Source: Quercus robur (taxonomy: Eukaryota > Streptophyta > Magnoliopsida > Fagales > Fagaceae). From it: a stretch of DNA of 64,000 nt. Shown here one piece after another: positions 1-10,700 of the stretch. Under the pieces are notes generated by a model, which searched no databases, had not been told where the DNA came from, and saw only the letters and a list, made by a program, of their open reading frames with translations. Within the stretch, counting starts at the first letter, position 1, and each line of letters starts with the position of its first letter. The stretch lies in NCBI RefSeq assembly GCF_932294415.1, contig NC_065537.1, positions 2,046,001 through 2,110,000 of the forward strand, written 5' to 3'. A program made the position numbers and the translations under genes.

Positions 1-477
1 TTTGGGTCTTCTTATGGCAGCTTCCTGCGCTTCTCTGTTCCTATGGAGGGCTTGCCGCTGCTAGAGAGCCTGCTCAAGAGTCACGGGGATTTTACCAGTG
101 GCTTCAGGGGAGGCGTTTTTCTAGGCAATATTTTGATGGAGTTGCTGTGTGCTGTGTTGATTTCTCTAAGGAATTCCTCTGTTGATTCGTTGTCTGAAGA
201 AAAGCTCCTGGAATGGAAAGGGGTGGTGCAGGACCTTCTAGAGGCCAAGTTTAATTTGTCTTTCCTGCTGGATCACTTGCGTCTGCTGGCTCATATGCTG
301 TTTCAAAGGCAATCATTCAAGAGTATAGACACTGAGATAGCTGTTGCTGAGGAAGCTTTGGCTCATGCTCACAAAGTTTTACAAGATTTGAAAGTCAAGC
401 GGCAGAGGATCCTTTCTTCTTTGACTGTTCCTGCTATTTCTCCAGATGCTTCTTTGTTGGCCGGCCTCATTCCTTAG
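1..477 (+). CDS. Antisense ORF of Tat element, C-terminal part of plant-mobile-domain-like protein (partial)
   Basis: The frame is open from base 1 and ends with TAG at 475-477; its start lies outside the window. The visible part is a helical region around LLESLLKSHGDFT and WKGVVQDLLEA, then an alanine-rich coiled coil near the end (roughly the last 45 residues). This resembles the tail of plant 'aminotransferase-like, plant mobile domain' proteins. It lies between pol and the expected 3' LTR on the strand opposite to gag-pol, which is where Tat elements are reported to carry an extra antisense ORF. Function in the element is unknown. An unrelated host gene fragment is possible but less likely given the position. 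Confidence 0.65.
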   Translation, partial: FGSSYGSFLRFSVPMEGLPLLESLLKSHGDFTSGFRGGVFLGNILMELLCAVLISLRNSSVDSLSEEKLLEWKGVVQDLLEAKFNLSFLLDHLRLLAHMLFQRQSFKSIDTEIAVAEEALAHAHKVLQDLKVKRQRILSSLTVPAISPDASLLAGLIP

Positions 478-1265
478 CTTTTTTTTTTTTCATTTACATG
501 AACAATTTGGGGTTGTATAAGTTTTTTTTGAACATTGCTCTGCTCTTTGCTTTCTCAAAACTGCTTCTTATTTCTTAGTATGTGAATCTGCCTTTTTCCT
601 TGGATATATATTGTCTTTACTTTCTCGTGACTCTTTTCTTTTCTGAGTCCTGGACCATGGTTCCCACAGGCTTCACTGTAAGTTCTGGTCCAGGTACCTG
701 GTGATTTATTGTGCAAGTACTGAACTGGGTACACTAGTATCCTTCTCTACATATATATATATATTTTTTTTTGAGATACGGTCCCAGTTCATGAACTTTG
801 ACAGGTTCCCCCTTTGCCAAGTGCTAGGCTAGGTGTCCTAGATATTTTCTTTTATTCTGTGATCCTAGACCTATGCACTTGGGACTGTTTGTGGGATATC
901 TGAAATTATTTGTGAGGTGGATCCTGGGCCATATGTAAAAGGGTATTACACATTCTCCCCTTTTTTGACTCAGGTATCCTTCCTTGAATTTATCCATATT
1001 TAGTCTTTGCAGTAAAGAAAAACTTAAATGTTGCAGAAACAGGAATTCCATTAAAACATGATCATTTTTTTTTTAGGAACAAATAAAAAGTCTTTTGGTG
1101 TAGCATTGATCACAAAGTGTCAATCTATCACATGTTCCTGAACAAAATTATCTTAGACCAGAATTCTTGATAAAGGCTGAAAATAAAAAGACAAAAATAA
1201 AAAAGGAACTTAGCAGATAGTGAAGCTGGTGAAAGGACCCTGAGGTACTGGGGATCCCCTTGTCC
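478..1265. other. Non-coding spacer of the Tat element between antisense ORF and pol end
   Basis: No supported ORF. The stretch is T-rich on the plus strand and includes a short (AT)n run near 751-765. It should belong to the 3' untranslated part of the element. No repeat of the 5' LTR (7285-8527) is visible here, so the 3' LTR must lie left of the window. Confidence 0.6.
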
Positions 1266-4190
1266 TTATGCATAATATTGCTTCAGCCATTTCCCGTTTA
1301 TGGGTTCTGTCAGGACTGTTCCATCTTCTTTGGCAAGGTAATAATATCCACTTTCATGAGCTGCATTGATGATGTAGGGTCCTTCCCATTTTGGGGTGAA
1401 CTTGGAAGGCCCTGGCAGGTTCCTCCTCACGTGCTCCGCCATCCTTAGCACTAATTGCCCTTTGGTGAACACTCTTGGGCGTACTGCTTGTGCATATGCT
1501 CTGGTCATTCTTTGCTGGTATCTTTGGCTCCTTTTCTTGGCCAGTTCCCTTTCTTCTTCTACTCCTTCCAGATCTACTAATCTCTTTTCATTGCTTGCGT
1601 CTTCACTTTCTCCCTGATTTTCCTCAAGAACTACCCTTGGTGTAGGAATGATTAACTCCACAGGGCTGATGGCCTCTGTTCCATAAACCAGGGAGAATGG
1701 GGAGAATCCTGTGGCTGTCTTTACAGAGCTCCTACATGCCCAAAGCACATCTGCCAGATGGTCACTCCATTTTCCTCCATACTCATGCTTCATTTTCTTA
1801 AGGATTTTTAATATTACCCTGTTAGTAGCTTCAGCTTGGCCGTTTCCTTGTGGGTAGTATGGGGTAGATCTTCCCTGCTTGATGTGGTATGCTTCAGTTA
1901 ATCCCTTCACATCTTTGTTTATAAATGGGGTTCCATTGTCACTGATAAGTCTTCTGGGGATCCCGAACCTTGTAATGATGTGGTCTCGAATGAAATTTGC
2001 TACAGCTGCTCCAGTAGCTTTTTTCAAAGGGATGGCCTCTACCCATTTTGTAAAGTACTCCGTGGCTGCCAGGATCCATATATAACCATTGGATGGAGGA
2101 TTTATGGGCCCTATGAGATCGAGCCCCCAAGTATGAAAAGGCCATGGCGTCGTCATATCTTGTAGGACATTTGGGTGAGTGTAAATTGCATCTCCTAGGA
2201 CTTGGCAAGCATGACATGTTTTGACCAGCTCCTCAGAGTCTCTTTTCATTGTTGGCCAGTAATACCCCAACAACAGTAACTGCTTGTGCAGCCTTCTCTT
2301 CCCTGGGTGACTTCCGCAATCTCCAGAGTGCACCTCTCTGACTACTTCTCTAGCTTCCTTCGGTCCCAGGCATCTGAGGGGATCCCCGTGGTATCCTTTT
2401 TTGAACAAAATGTCGTTCTGCAAGAAATACCTGCACGCTAGTTTCTTGAGCTTATGGGCCAGTTCCTTGTCGGTTGGCAGGATACCCTGAGCCAGGTATC
2501 CTATGAAAGGAACCCGCCAATCTTCCGTAACAAACACAGCGTAGCTTTCTTCTTTATCGATTGCCAAACGACATTCCTTACATTTCCCCTGTATGACTGC
2601 TGCTTCCTTGTCCATATCTGGCCAGTAATACCCCATGCGTTGCATCCTCCTGTATAGGCTGACTTTTTCTGCAACTCCACATGTTTGGGCGTGTAATTCT
2701 TCTAATTTCAACTTTCCTTCCTTCTCGGCGATACATCTGGACAGTATTCCTCCTGGCAGTCTTCTGTACAATTCTCCTTCTATCTGAGTGTAATCCATTA
2801 GCTCTTTGATGTTCCCTCTAGGGTTTACCTCTTTCATCCTTTCTTTGACTTCGTCCCTCCAATCCCACTGTTTGGATCCCCCTGGGTACATCCCTTGGAG
2901 GATCCTCACAATAGAATGTTCCTGCCTTCCTATTTTTATCAGTGTATCTCTCCCATCAAATGGTATTTGGGATCCCAGGGTGGCGAGAGCATCTGCGAAC
3001 CTGTTTTCACTTCTTTGAGTGTATTCTATGCTGAAGGTTTGAAACTCCATTTCCAGTCTTTGTGCCCAAGTCCTGTAGGCTGCTAAGCTTTGTTCCCGTA
3101 ATGCAAAGTCACCTTTTACTTGGGAGACTACAAGATTAGAATCTTCCAGCACTCTCATGTGTTTCACTCCTATGCTGAGTGCTATAGTCAACCCAGTCAA
3201 GTATGCCTCATACTCAGCTGCATTATTAGAGCATGAGAAACCAAGCTTGAAAGACAGGGGCATGACATCCCCATTTTCACAGCTTAGCATAATTCCTACC
3301 CCATTTGAAGTTGCTGTAGCTGACCCGTCAAACCTCATAGTCCATTTCTTCCCTGGGATCTCCATCACTGCTACCTCACTAGGGATTTCTTCGCTCAGCG
3401 GGCCTTCTTCCTTCCCTGGGAATTGAGCTAGCAAATCTGCTATGGCCTGGCTCTTTACAGCCTTGGGAGTTCTTGTGCCTATATCATATTGTGAGAGCAA
3501 TACTAGCCATTGTGCCATCCTTCCCGTGAGGAGGGGCTGGTGCAGGAGTGCTTTTATGGGGTGGGACTTGGTTACCAAGAGGATTTGGTGAGCTGAGAAG
3601 TACCTCTTCAACCTTTGGGAGGCATAAACGATTACTAGGCAGGCTTTCTCTATTCTGGGGTACCTGGTCTCGGTATCCTTGAGTGTTCTGCTTACATAAT
3701 ATATGGGTTGCTCATTTCCTTGGTCATCTTCTTGTGCCAGCAAAGCTCCTATTGCCTGAGAGTTTGATGCTAAGTATAGCAACAGAGGTCGCCCACGTAC
3801 TGGTGCCTGGAGGGTGGGCAGATGGTTCATAATGCTCTGAATTCTTTGAAAAGCTTCCTGCTGCTCTGTTCCCCAGGTGAATTCATTTCCCTTTTTCAGT
3901 AATTTTGATAAGCCTGCCGTAGCTGAGGCTAAACCAGGCACAAACCTCCTGATATAGGAGACTCTTCCCAGGAAGCTTTTGAGTTCTCTAACAGTAGTTG
4001 GTCTTCTCATCGTGGCAATAGCTGTGGCCTTGGCTGGATCCACGCTTATGCCTTTGTGATGTACCAGGAACCCAAGGAACTTTCCAGCAGACACTCCAAA
4101 GGCGCACTTCATGGGGTTCATACGTAACTTGTATTTCCTGCATCTTTCAAAGACCTGCTCAAGTACTTGGAAATGTCCTGTTCTGGTTTT
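1266..4190 (-). pseudogene. pol: Tat element pol, part 2: end of RT, RNase H, archaeal-type RNase H, integrase
   Basis: The frame continues directly from the RT segment after a stop at 4191-4193 and ends at 1266. In order: the thumb/connection of RT (MNPMKCAFG, FLGRVSYIRRFVP); a first RNase H in which the usual first catalytic Asp is replaced (LYLASNSQAIGALL); a second, archaeal-type RNase H with all expected acidic residues (FDGSA, AEYEA, EDSNLV, FADALA); an extra integrase-like zinc finger (KCKECR near 2563-2590); a canonical integrase zinc finger (CHACQ near 2200-2216); and an integrase core with D (GLDLIGP), D (SDNGTPF) and E (GQAEATNR). No chromodomain is recognisable at the C terminus. 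It would process the cDNA and insert it into host DNA. The reading frame itself is clean; it counts as broken only because of the stops upstream. Confidence 0.93.
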
Positions 4191-4997
4191 TTACTTGACC
4201 ACAATATCGTCTACATAATCTTCCATCTCCTCATGCATCATGTCATGGAAAATGGCTGTCATGGTCCGTTGATACGTAGCCCCCGCATTTTTGAGGCCAA
4301 AGGGCATTACAGTGTAGTAAAAGTTCCTAATCGGAGTTCTGAATGCCGTCTTCTCTGCATCTTTGGCTGCCATGCGAATTTGATTGTACCCACTGTACCC
4401 ATCCATAAACGAGAACATTGAGTTTCCTGCAGCTGAATCTACAAGGAGATCGATATTGGGCAAGGGGAACTCATCTTTAGGACATGCCTTGTTCAAGTTG
4501 CGAAAGTCTACACAGCAGCGGATTTGACCATTCTTCTTCTTCACAGGTACAATGTTGGAAAGCCATTTTGGGTGTTGGATGGGTTTGATAAAACCAGCTG
4601 TTAGTAATTTCTTGACTTCTTGGACTATTTGAGCTTCTACCTCAATGTGGAAGACCCTGGCTGGTTGGACTACTGGCCTCACCCCTGGTTCCACATTAAG
4701 AGAATGGACTACCAACTCCGGGTCTAGACCAGGCATCTCATCATAAGTCCATGCAAACACATCTCTGTATTTTTGAAGTAAGGTTACCAGTTGTTTTCTT
4801 TCTTGAGCCACCAATTGACTGCTAATGAAAACAGGTTTCCGGGATCCTGGTTCTGTTCCCAGGTCTACTTCCTTCAGTTCTTCCTCGGGCTGAATCTGGG
4901 CCTCCTTAACTGGTTCTTCTGGGATTTCTTCTTGGGCCATCATGCAGCTTGGTGGTCCGGGACCTTCCTGCACAATGCATTCGGGTCCCGCGCACCT
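4191..4997 (-). pseudogene. pol: Tat element pol, part 1: reverse transcriptase
   Basis: This segment runs in the same frame as gag-protease (stop TGA at 4998-5000) and as the rest of pol (stop TAA at 4191-4193). It carries the RT fingers and palm, including KKNGQIRCCVDFRNLN, PLPNIDLLVD, SFMDGYSGYNQI, TVMPFGLKNAGATYQR and the catalytic YVDDIVVK next to the TAA. Plant gypsy elements of this kind normally read through this point as one polyprotein, so both stops look like single-base decay. A programmed readthrough at the TGA, lying exactly between protease and RT, cannot be excluded from sequence alone. Confidence 0.9.
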
Positions 4998-7223
4998 TCA
5001 CAAACGATAAATTAGCCTTCCCCCAGGTTCCCGCACCACCACACATTCTCGGGATCCTGAAGAGCTGGGCTCCCTCTTTTGTCTTTTTCTTTCTAAAAGG
5101 TTTCTCAGGTCACGGGTGCCCCTTCCTCCTTCTTCTTCTTCTAGGATAGGTGCCCCCGGGGTCCCCGGGGTGGGGTTCTCATCATCTGGCTCCAACTCAT
5201 CATAAAACATCGTTTCTGCAAAGTTCACTTCTCCCTGGCTGAAAGGATTATGATTGGCAGGGATCCTTATGGGCCTCCCATTCAGTCTCCCTTTAATGCA
5301 TTGATGGAACGTGGATGGAATAAGGCGATGTTTATGAAGCCACGGGCGTCCCAGCAGCACGTGATAAGAAACTTCTACATTAATCACATGAAACCTTGTC
5401 AAAGCTACTATTGGCCCTACCCTTAAGGCTAGCTGCACGTATCCTTCTGTTGCTTCCACCGATCCTCCAAATCCTGTTATCTCCATGGGGGTCCCCAGGA
5501 TCCTTCTGTCAGCTAAGCCAACAGCTTCCAAGGTACTCAAGGCTATGAGGTTGAGTGATGCCCCTGTATCCACCAGTGCTCTTCTGATTTGAACGCCGTT
5601 TATGGTGGCCATTAGATAAAGGGGTCTACGGTGGTCTGGGTGCTCAATCTCCATGTCCTCATCAGTGAAAGTTATTGCATTGGTTGTCTCCAGGAAAGCT
5701 CGACTAGCATGTGACTCAGCTGTAAAACATTCCATCCCTGAATCTGCTGCTATACTCATGAGAGACTCTGTGGCTAGTCTTCTTGCTTCTGGTCCGAATC
5801 CTAGTTGATTGAATAGTGACCTGAACTTAGGATTCTTCTGGAGGGTCTTAACTGTACTCGGGTGGAAGGATCCTTCAGATTCTCCTGCCTCTGCTGGGTT
5901 CCCATGTAGTACTACTGCTACCACCCCTTTTCCTTTGTGGTTAGGTAAGGGGTTCCTCTGCACTTCCGGTTCCTTCTGAGTGAGTTCCAAGGTTCCTCCC
6001 CTCAACTTTTTGTGGAAGAGCCTGCGAAGGGTCCAGCAGTCCTTAGTGGAGTGCTTCACATAATTATGGATTCTGCAAAATAAAGGATTCTTCCTTTCTT
6101 CCTCGGTTGGTGGCCTGGACACAGTGAATGGCCTGACAAGCCCATCTCCAATCCATTTGTCTAGGACATGGCTTAGCTCCTCAGCTGTGCATGGGATCAC
6201 TGGTGGTTCCTCAAACACCTTCCCATCTGGTCTCTTCCTTTTCTCTCCTGCTGATGCTGTCATAGCTTGGGACGCGGGCAGCCTTTTTGTTCTCATAGTT
6301 TGCGCTGTCCTTCTGGTTCTCTGTAGCAGGTCAGCAAACTGTGTGATACATAAATTTTCAAGGTTGAGCCTGTAATCAAAAAGCATGTTGGCTATACAGG
6401 TTTCCACGAGCTCCTTTTCTTCGTGGTCTCCATAGCAGTCTAGAGACACATCTTCGAATCTTTTAATAAACTGAACAGGATCTTCTCCAGGTCTCTGCCT
6501 CACCATCTGCAGGTTCTGGAAAGTGATTTTGTCTTCACCAGGGTAATATTTGGCGCAGAATTTCTCCATCATCTCATCCCAGGTCTTGATGGACCCGGGT
6601 CTCAGCGTGGTGTACCAGGTGTATGCCCTATCTACCAAAGATTTGGCAAATTCCCTTAGACATAATTCTTTGTCTCCTGCATAGGGGCCCATAGTGTGGA
6701 CAAACCTGCTCACATGTTCCACGGCACTTCCATTCCTCCCATCGAAAGGATGGAACTTTGGGGGTTCGTATCCCTTAGGATATGGTTTGCCAAGGAGTTC
6801 TGGAGGGAACGGGGGATCCCGAGAGAATTGCTTGGGGATCCCTGAGAGTTTTTCCCTTTCTTGCTCCAGGAGGGCATTGACGTCTGCCAGTGTCAAATAC
6901 TGAGGGTTGGCTCTTCCTCCTACTGCTGACCCTCCTTCTGGCTGGGTCCCATATTGGTGGCCAGTAGGGGGAATGTTGTCTCTGACTTCCTGTGTCCTGC
7001 CTTCTTTGAGAAGACGAACTTCTTGCTCCAAATCCTTTAACATTGCTGTCATCCTGGCCATTAGGTCTGGTTCCTGTCTTGCGTGTCTTTGTTCCGACAC
7101 AACCTCCTGTTCCACCAAGGGTATCCCACCTCCTTGCCTGGAGACTTCCTCGTTTTCTCCTACAGGCTCAGAGGCCGTAGGTGGCACATTGGTTCCTTTG
7201 CTGTTTCTTTGTCTTGGAGGCAT
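4998..7223 (-). CDS. gag-pro: Tat element gag and aspartic protease
   Basis: I chose the ATG at 7223 (MPPRQRNSK) because the longer frame to 7373 runs through the primer site into the LTR. The gag core is marked by WDEMMEKFCAKYYPGED and RQRPGEDPVQFIKRFEDV, about residues 230-270 from this start. No CCHC zinc knuckle is evident; the segment LFCRIHNYVKHSTKDCWTL has the Cys/His spacing often seen in this family. The aspartic protease motif ALVDTGASLNLI is near 5550-5575. The product would form the particle and cut the polyprotein. The frame ends at TGA 4998-5000, directly in frame with RT. Confidence 0.92.
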   Translation of the reverse strand: MPPRQRNSKGTNVPPTASEPVGENEEVSRQGGGIPLVEQEVVSEQRHARQEPDLMARMTAMLKDLEQEVRLLKEGRTQEVRDNIPPTGHQYGTQPEGGSAVGGRANPQYLTLADVNALLEQEREKLSGIPKQFSRDPPFPPELLGKPYPKGYEPPKFHPFDGRNGSAVEHVSRFVHTMGPYAGDKELCLREFAKSLVDRAYTWYTTLRPGSIKTWDEMMEKFCAKYYPGEDKITFQNLQMVRQRPGEDPVQFIKRFEDVSLDCYGDHEEKELVETCIANMLFDYRLNLENLCITQFADLLQRTRRTAQTMRTKRLPASQAMTASAGEKRKRPDGKVFEEPPVIPCTAEELSHVLDKWIGDGLVRPFTVSRPPTEEERKNPLFCRIHNYVKHSTKDCWTLRRLFHKKLRGGTLELTQKEPEVQRNPLPNHKGKGVVAVVLHGNPAEAGESEGSFHPSTVKTLQKNPKFRSLFNQLGFGPEARRLATESLMSIAADSGMECFTAESHASRAFLETTNAITFTDEDMEIEHPDHRRPLYLMATINGVQIRRALVDTGASLNLIALSTLEAVGLADRRILGTPMEITGFGGSVEATEGYVQLALRVGPIVALTRFHVINVEVSYHVLLGRPWLHKHRLIPSTFHQCIKGRLNGRPIRIPANHNPFSQGEVNFAETMFYDELEPDDENPTPGTPGAPILEEEEGGRGTRDLRNLLERKRQKREPSSSGSRECVVVREPGGRLIYRL

Positions 7224-7263
7224 TCTCTGTGAAGGGATTGTTTCTTCCTTCTTCTTTGCCCAG

Positions 7264-7281
7264 TCCCCAGCGGAGTCGCCA
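7264..7281 (-). promoter_or_regulatory. Primer binding site of the Tat element
   Basis: Read on the minus strand this is TGGCGACTCCGCTGGGGA, three bases (TTT) after the CA end of the 5' LTR. It starts with TGG, complementary to a tRNA CCA end, and matches the primer-site form common in plant Tat-like gypsy elements. I did not determine which tRNA it pairs with. Confidence 0.8.
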
Positions 7282-7284
7282 AAA

Positions 7285-8527
7285 TGTGAGAGTGCTTTTT
7301 CGGGATACTCAGGCCCAAGGATCCCGAGCCTGAATGAAAAAGAAAGGATTTGGTGGACTGGGCCTTGACTCACCGCAGCTAAATGGCTGTTTAAGAATCA
7401 AGTGAATGCAGAGAATACTCCTGACAACATACAAAAAATGACAAACAAGGATATCGAGGAGTGCCAGAAATTAACAACGTAAGCTCAGAAAGAAAAGAAA
7501 AGCAGGATTAGCAAGACGATAAAAAAAGAGTACTGTGGGGATCCTGGGAATTATGAAACAGTATTTCATTAAAGCATTATCTGTTTGATTACAACAAGCT
7601 TACTAGGACGTGATACAAGGTCCAATCGAGCTCAAAAATTGCAGCCTTGAATGGCTATTTCAGCCTTCAAAACTTGCGAAGTTTGATTCTCGTTGGATCC
7701 GAGTATGTGCCATAGTTGCTTTTTCAGGATATCGGGAAGCAGTATTTGTTTTCCCTTAGTATTCTCTTTCTGCCTGGACTTTCTGATAATTTTTTCTAGG
7801 GAATCTCTTCTTTCTATTGTTCCTTTCTTTTTTTTCTCGCTGCCTTCTTCACAACCCATCCTCTCCTTTTATAGTGGAGTTTTTCTGGGCGTCTTGGGGA
7901 ACCGTTGGTTCCCCTGTTTTGGTCTTTTGCAAACAGAGTATGTTCTGTCCTCATCATCTCGGTAAGTCCCCTTTTCCGTTTTCTCTCATTCTTTCCTTCT
8001 CTTGGTTCTGATTCCTTCGAAAGCTTCTGGTTGGCCATCCTCTTTGGGATGTGCTGAGGTATGCCCTTCTCGGCATCCTCACTTCTGGCGTCTTTTACCT
8101 TTCTGTTTCTTTCCTATTTGGGCGGAATCCTGTTCTGCTCTTTTGAAATTGTTTTGTTATCATTCTTCTTCCTTGTCTTGGTTCCCCGACGCCTTTTCTG
8201 TCTGTGCCATGAAGGGTCGCTTGCGTTCTTTTGTTTTTCTTGTTTTCTTTTTCTGTCTTCTTTCTATCGATCTGTCCTGGTCTTCTTTTTCTTTGCGCTT
8301 ATTGATGGTGCCTGAGGATCCTTGCGTCTTATACTTTGCTGTGATGTTCTCTCTCTTTTTTCTTTGGTTGCTTTTCCTTTTCTGGGCTTCGGGATCCTCA
8401 GGGCCTTTCGTATAATCCCTTTGGACTTGGTCTGCGTTTTCTTTTTTCTGGGCTTAACTCACTCTTTCTTGGGCTTAGCTTATTCTTTCTTGGGCTTATT
8501 TTTACTGTGATTTTTTAGACCTCAACA
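7285..8527 (-). repeat. 5' LTR of the Tat element
   Basis: The inner edge is fixed by the primer site; on the minus strand the LTR ends CTCTCACA. The outer edge is placed at TGTTGAGG (plus strand CCTCAACA, ending 8527), giving TG...CA ends and a length of about 1243 bp. The outer edge is inferred because the partner LTR is outside the window. The plus strand is rich in T and C and contains several fortuitous open frames, which are not genes. Confidence 0.72.
7861..7875 (-). promoter_or_regulatory. Probable TATA box of the Tat LTR promoter
   Basis: The minus strand reads CTATAAAAGGAGAG. It lies inside the LTR about 590 bp before the primer site, a normal place for the U3/R boundary. Transcription would start some 30 bp further along the minus strand. 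Confidence 0.5.
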
Positions 8528-9078
8528 GAGACATACAGATAAATAAATAAATAATTTAAAAAAGAAAAGAAGAAGAAGAAGAAGAAGCAAAGCTCCTTGA
8601 TGTGCTTTGTTGGAGACAAAGTTTCAAGGGTTGGCGTCAGCAAAGGCTTCCCCTACAGAATCCTTGAGACTCTCAAAGAAGCTCATAATCTGATCATTTT
8701 TGTTTTTATTTTTTTTTCAAAAATTGAATGAGAAAGAGAAGAGCATAAAATTTGAATTTTTAGAGAAGGAGAGATAGAGAAATTTATGAACCTAGTGAAA
8801 TCAATGAAAAGCATGGAGAGCACCTCGATCGGTGGTATATTTGAAACCCTTTGAAGTCATTTATTCAAGATTGAGGGTATGACCAAATGTATGTCAAATA
8901 CCATAAGAGAGGAGATTGATTTGCAGAATAGGAAGAGCTGAAAAGCCATAGGTTTGTGTAATTGAGGAATGGTTTGGGTATGCTAAGAGACATCAAGAGA
9001 AGAGAGTTGGGGATTGGAGAGAGTAAATGTGACGATTAATGAGGGAGTTTGGAAGATTGTAGATAGAAAGGCTCTGCT

Positions 9079-9113
<35 letters not shown>

Positions 9114-9974
9114 TGATTGATGGGCAAGTATCTAATGGGATTTGTGTTATTCTCCACGTAACACTTACACCAATTCAGCCAGTTACAAAGGTTATAGATG
9201 GATATAGATTTTTTTTTTTTTTTAAAGGGAAAAGATAAAAATAGATATTGATTTATAAAGAAATACGATTGTCTACATTAAATTTAAGTGGGAATTGAAA
9301 CAGTTAAGAGAGAGAGAGGTAAACTGGTTCAATGTTTTTTATTGAAGCAATTAAATAACCCCCATTCTTTCGATTCAAAGAAGATGTTTAAATTCCATTT
9401 TTTAAGAGTTGAGGTGGAAGGTCAAATGCAAAATTTGCTCTAATAAAGCACTACATGGGAAAACGTCATGCTTTTTCGCATGAGATATTTGCTTTTATAT
9501 ATATCTATATATATATATATATATATATATATTGATTTTACAAAATTAGCTATTACAATATTTCCAAGGTCATATAAGCAAGATTTGAAGAAGGATGAAA
9601 TGAGGTGTGTTATTCTTACTAAATGATAAGTTAGCTATCTTACCACACATCAGCTTTCTTGCGTCTTCAAATACAAATTTTGTTGTTCTTTTTCTTACCA
9701 ATTGGTTTAGTTCTATACTTCCTCATAATTTTTTCTTCTGTCCAACATTATCTTTTTGGTATCTAATGATGTATTATTATCTAATTTGATGGTTTCATAA
9801 TAATTCTATGGTATATGATTGAGCATTAAACTTTGATGTTTATACATATCTTTCTTTTCCTTTTGTTTTTTTTTCTTGATTATTCGATAGTTGGGGGAGA
9901 GGGTTTTAAATCCTATACATCACTATTAGAAACATGTCTATGCACATCATAGTGTATCCTCCACATCAGCTGGT
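8528..9974. other. Intergenic AT-rich DNA with microsatellites
   Basis: No gene is supported. It holds an (AAG)n run at about 8566-8586, (AT)n runs at about 9081-9109 and 9505-9530, and long T tracts. The first bases after the LTR, GAGAC at 8528-8532, would be the target-site duplication of the Tat element if the same five bases flank its 3' LTR. Confidence 0.5.
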
Positions 9975-10700
9975 ACTAATAAAAGGTTTAAATTTTGACA
10001 AAACTAAAGTGCATGTGGTTATCGTTCAAATCGAAAATGCAAGAATCAAATTCACACTCACATTAAAATCACAAGGGTGACAATTGTATGAACCCCCTTA
10101 TTTTAATAGGGTAAACCCCACAAACTGTTTATAGGAATGCCAAAGACTTAAAAAGAGGCTATAACTTGTGTTCTAGCCTATGAAAGGGATACAACAACGA
10201 TGGTCTATTGGTCTCTAATATCTAATTCCAAACTAAAAGATGAGCCATTTAATATTACAAATATATTCCCCTCTCTGATCAGAAGAATTGAGCATATGAT
10301 ATCCACCTTATTGCTACATAATATTAGTATTTTAATTTTAATTTTTTTTATTTAAAAAAGAGCATCATACCAAGATAACGGTTCCATTAACGTCAGACAA
10401 GATATGTGAACAATTTATTTAGTGTCCAAGAGCAATCTGGTCTTGAATTTCCTTCATGACTAATATCCCAAGCAAATAATTAAGTTTAAAACTTTCCTAG
10501 AGTAATGAATAACATGATCAACCGACAAATACCAACAAGCAAACAACAGTGAATTGGCTTGACTAATAAACCTGATATGTAAAATTTAAATAGCAACAAC
10601 AGATAGATTTATTTATAAAAAATAAAAATAAAAATAAAAAACACAATAAATAGATTTAGCTATTACAACTATTCCTAACAACTTTCCTATATCCCTCAGC
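9975..10700. repeat. Tandem-array flank, copy R1
   Basis: This sequence lies downstream of the kinase gene on the minus strand. It matches R2 (15190-15732), R3 (49465-50150) and R4 (57285-57640) in the same order: a segment ending in CTTATTTTAATAGG, then TTGAATTTCCTTCATGACTA, then ACATGATCA with ACAAATACCAACAAGC. At about 10610-10620 it has the uninterrupted form of the site that holds the Helitron in R3. Confidence 0.8.

Larger units (their letters stand above)
1..8527 (-). mobile_element. Ty3/gypsy LTR retrotransposon, Tat lineage (3' end outside window)
   Basis: On the minus strand the order is 5' LTR (7285-8527), primer site (7264-7281), gag and protease (4998-7223), reverse transcriptase, RNase H, a second RNase H, integrase (1266-4997), a non-coding spacer, and an ORF on the opposite strand running off the left edge. 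A degenerate first RNase H followed by a complete archaeal-type RNase H, plus an antisense ORF between pol and the 3' LTR, are known traits of the Tat lineage (Ogre/Retand relatives). The gag-pol frame runs without a frameshift from 7223 to 1266 and is broken by two stop codons only, so this copy is young or slowly decaying. The 3' LTR and the target-site duplication cannot be checked because they lie left of position 1. Confidence 0.93.

Noticed and set aside
1260-3426. Many plus-strand open frames opposite the integrase and RNase H
   Set aside because: They mirror the strongly supported minus-strand pol frame and have no recognisable domains.
6907-7368. 153-codon plus-strand frame across gag start and LTR
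   Set aside because: It runs over the primer site and LTR edge, and its composition is just the complement of gag.
7223-7373. Extended gag N terminus starting at 7373
   Set aside because: It would pass through the primer binding site and the 5' LTR; the ATG at 7223 lies after the primer site.
8002-8415. 137-codon Phe/Leu-rich plus-strand frame
   Set aside because: It is T-rich LTR sequence read on the antisense strand; no domain and no conserved start.
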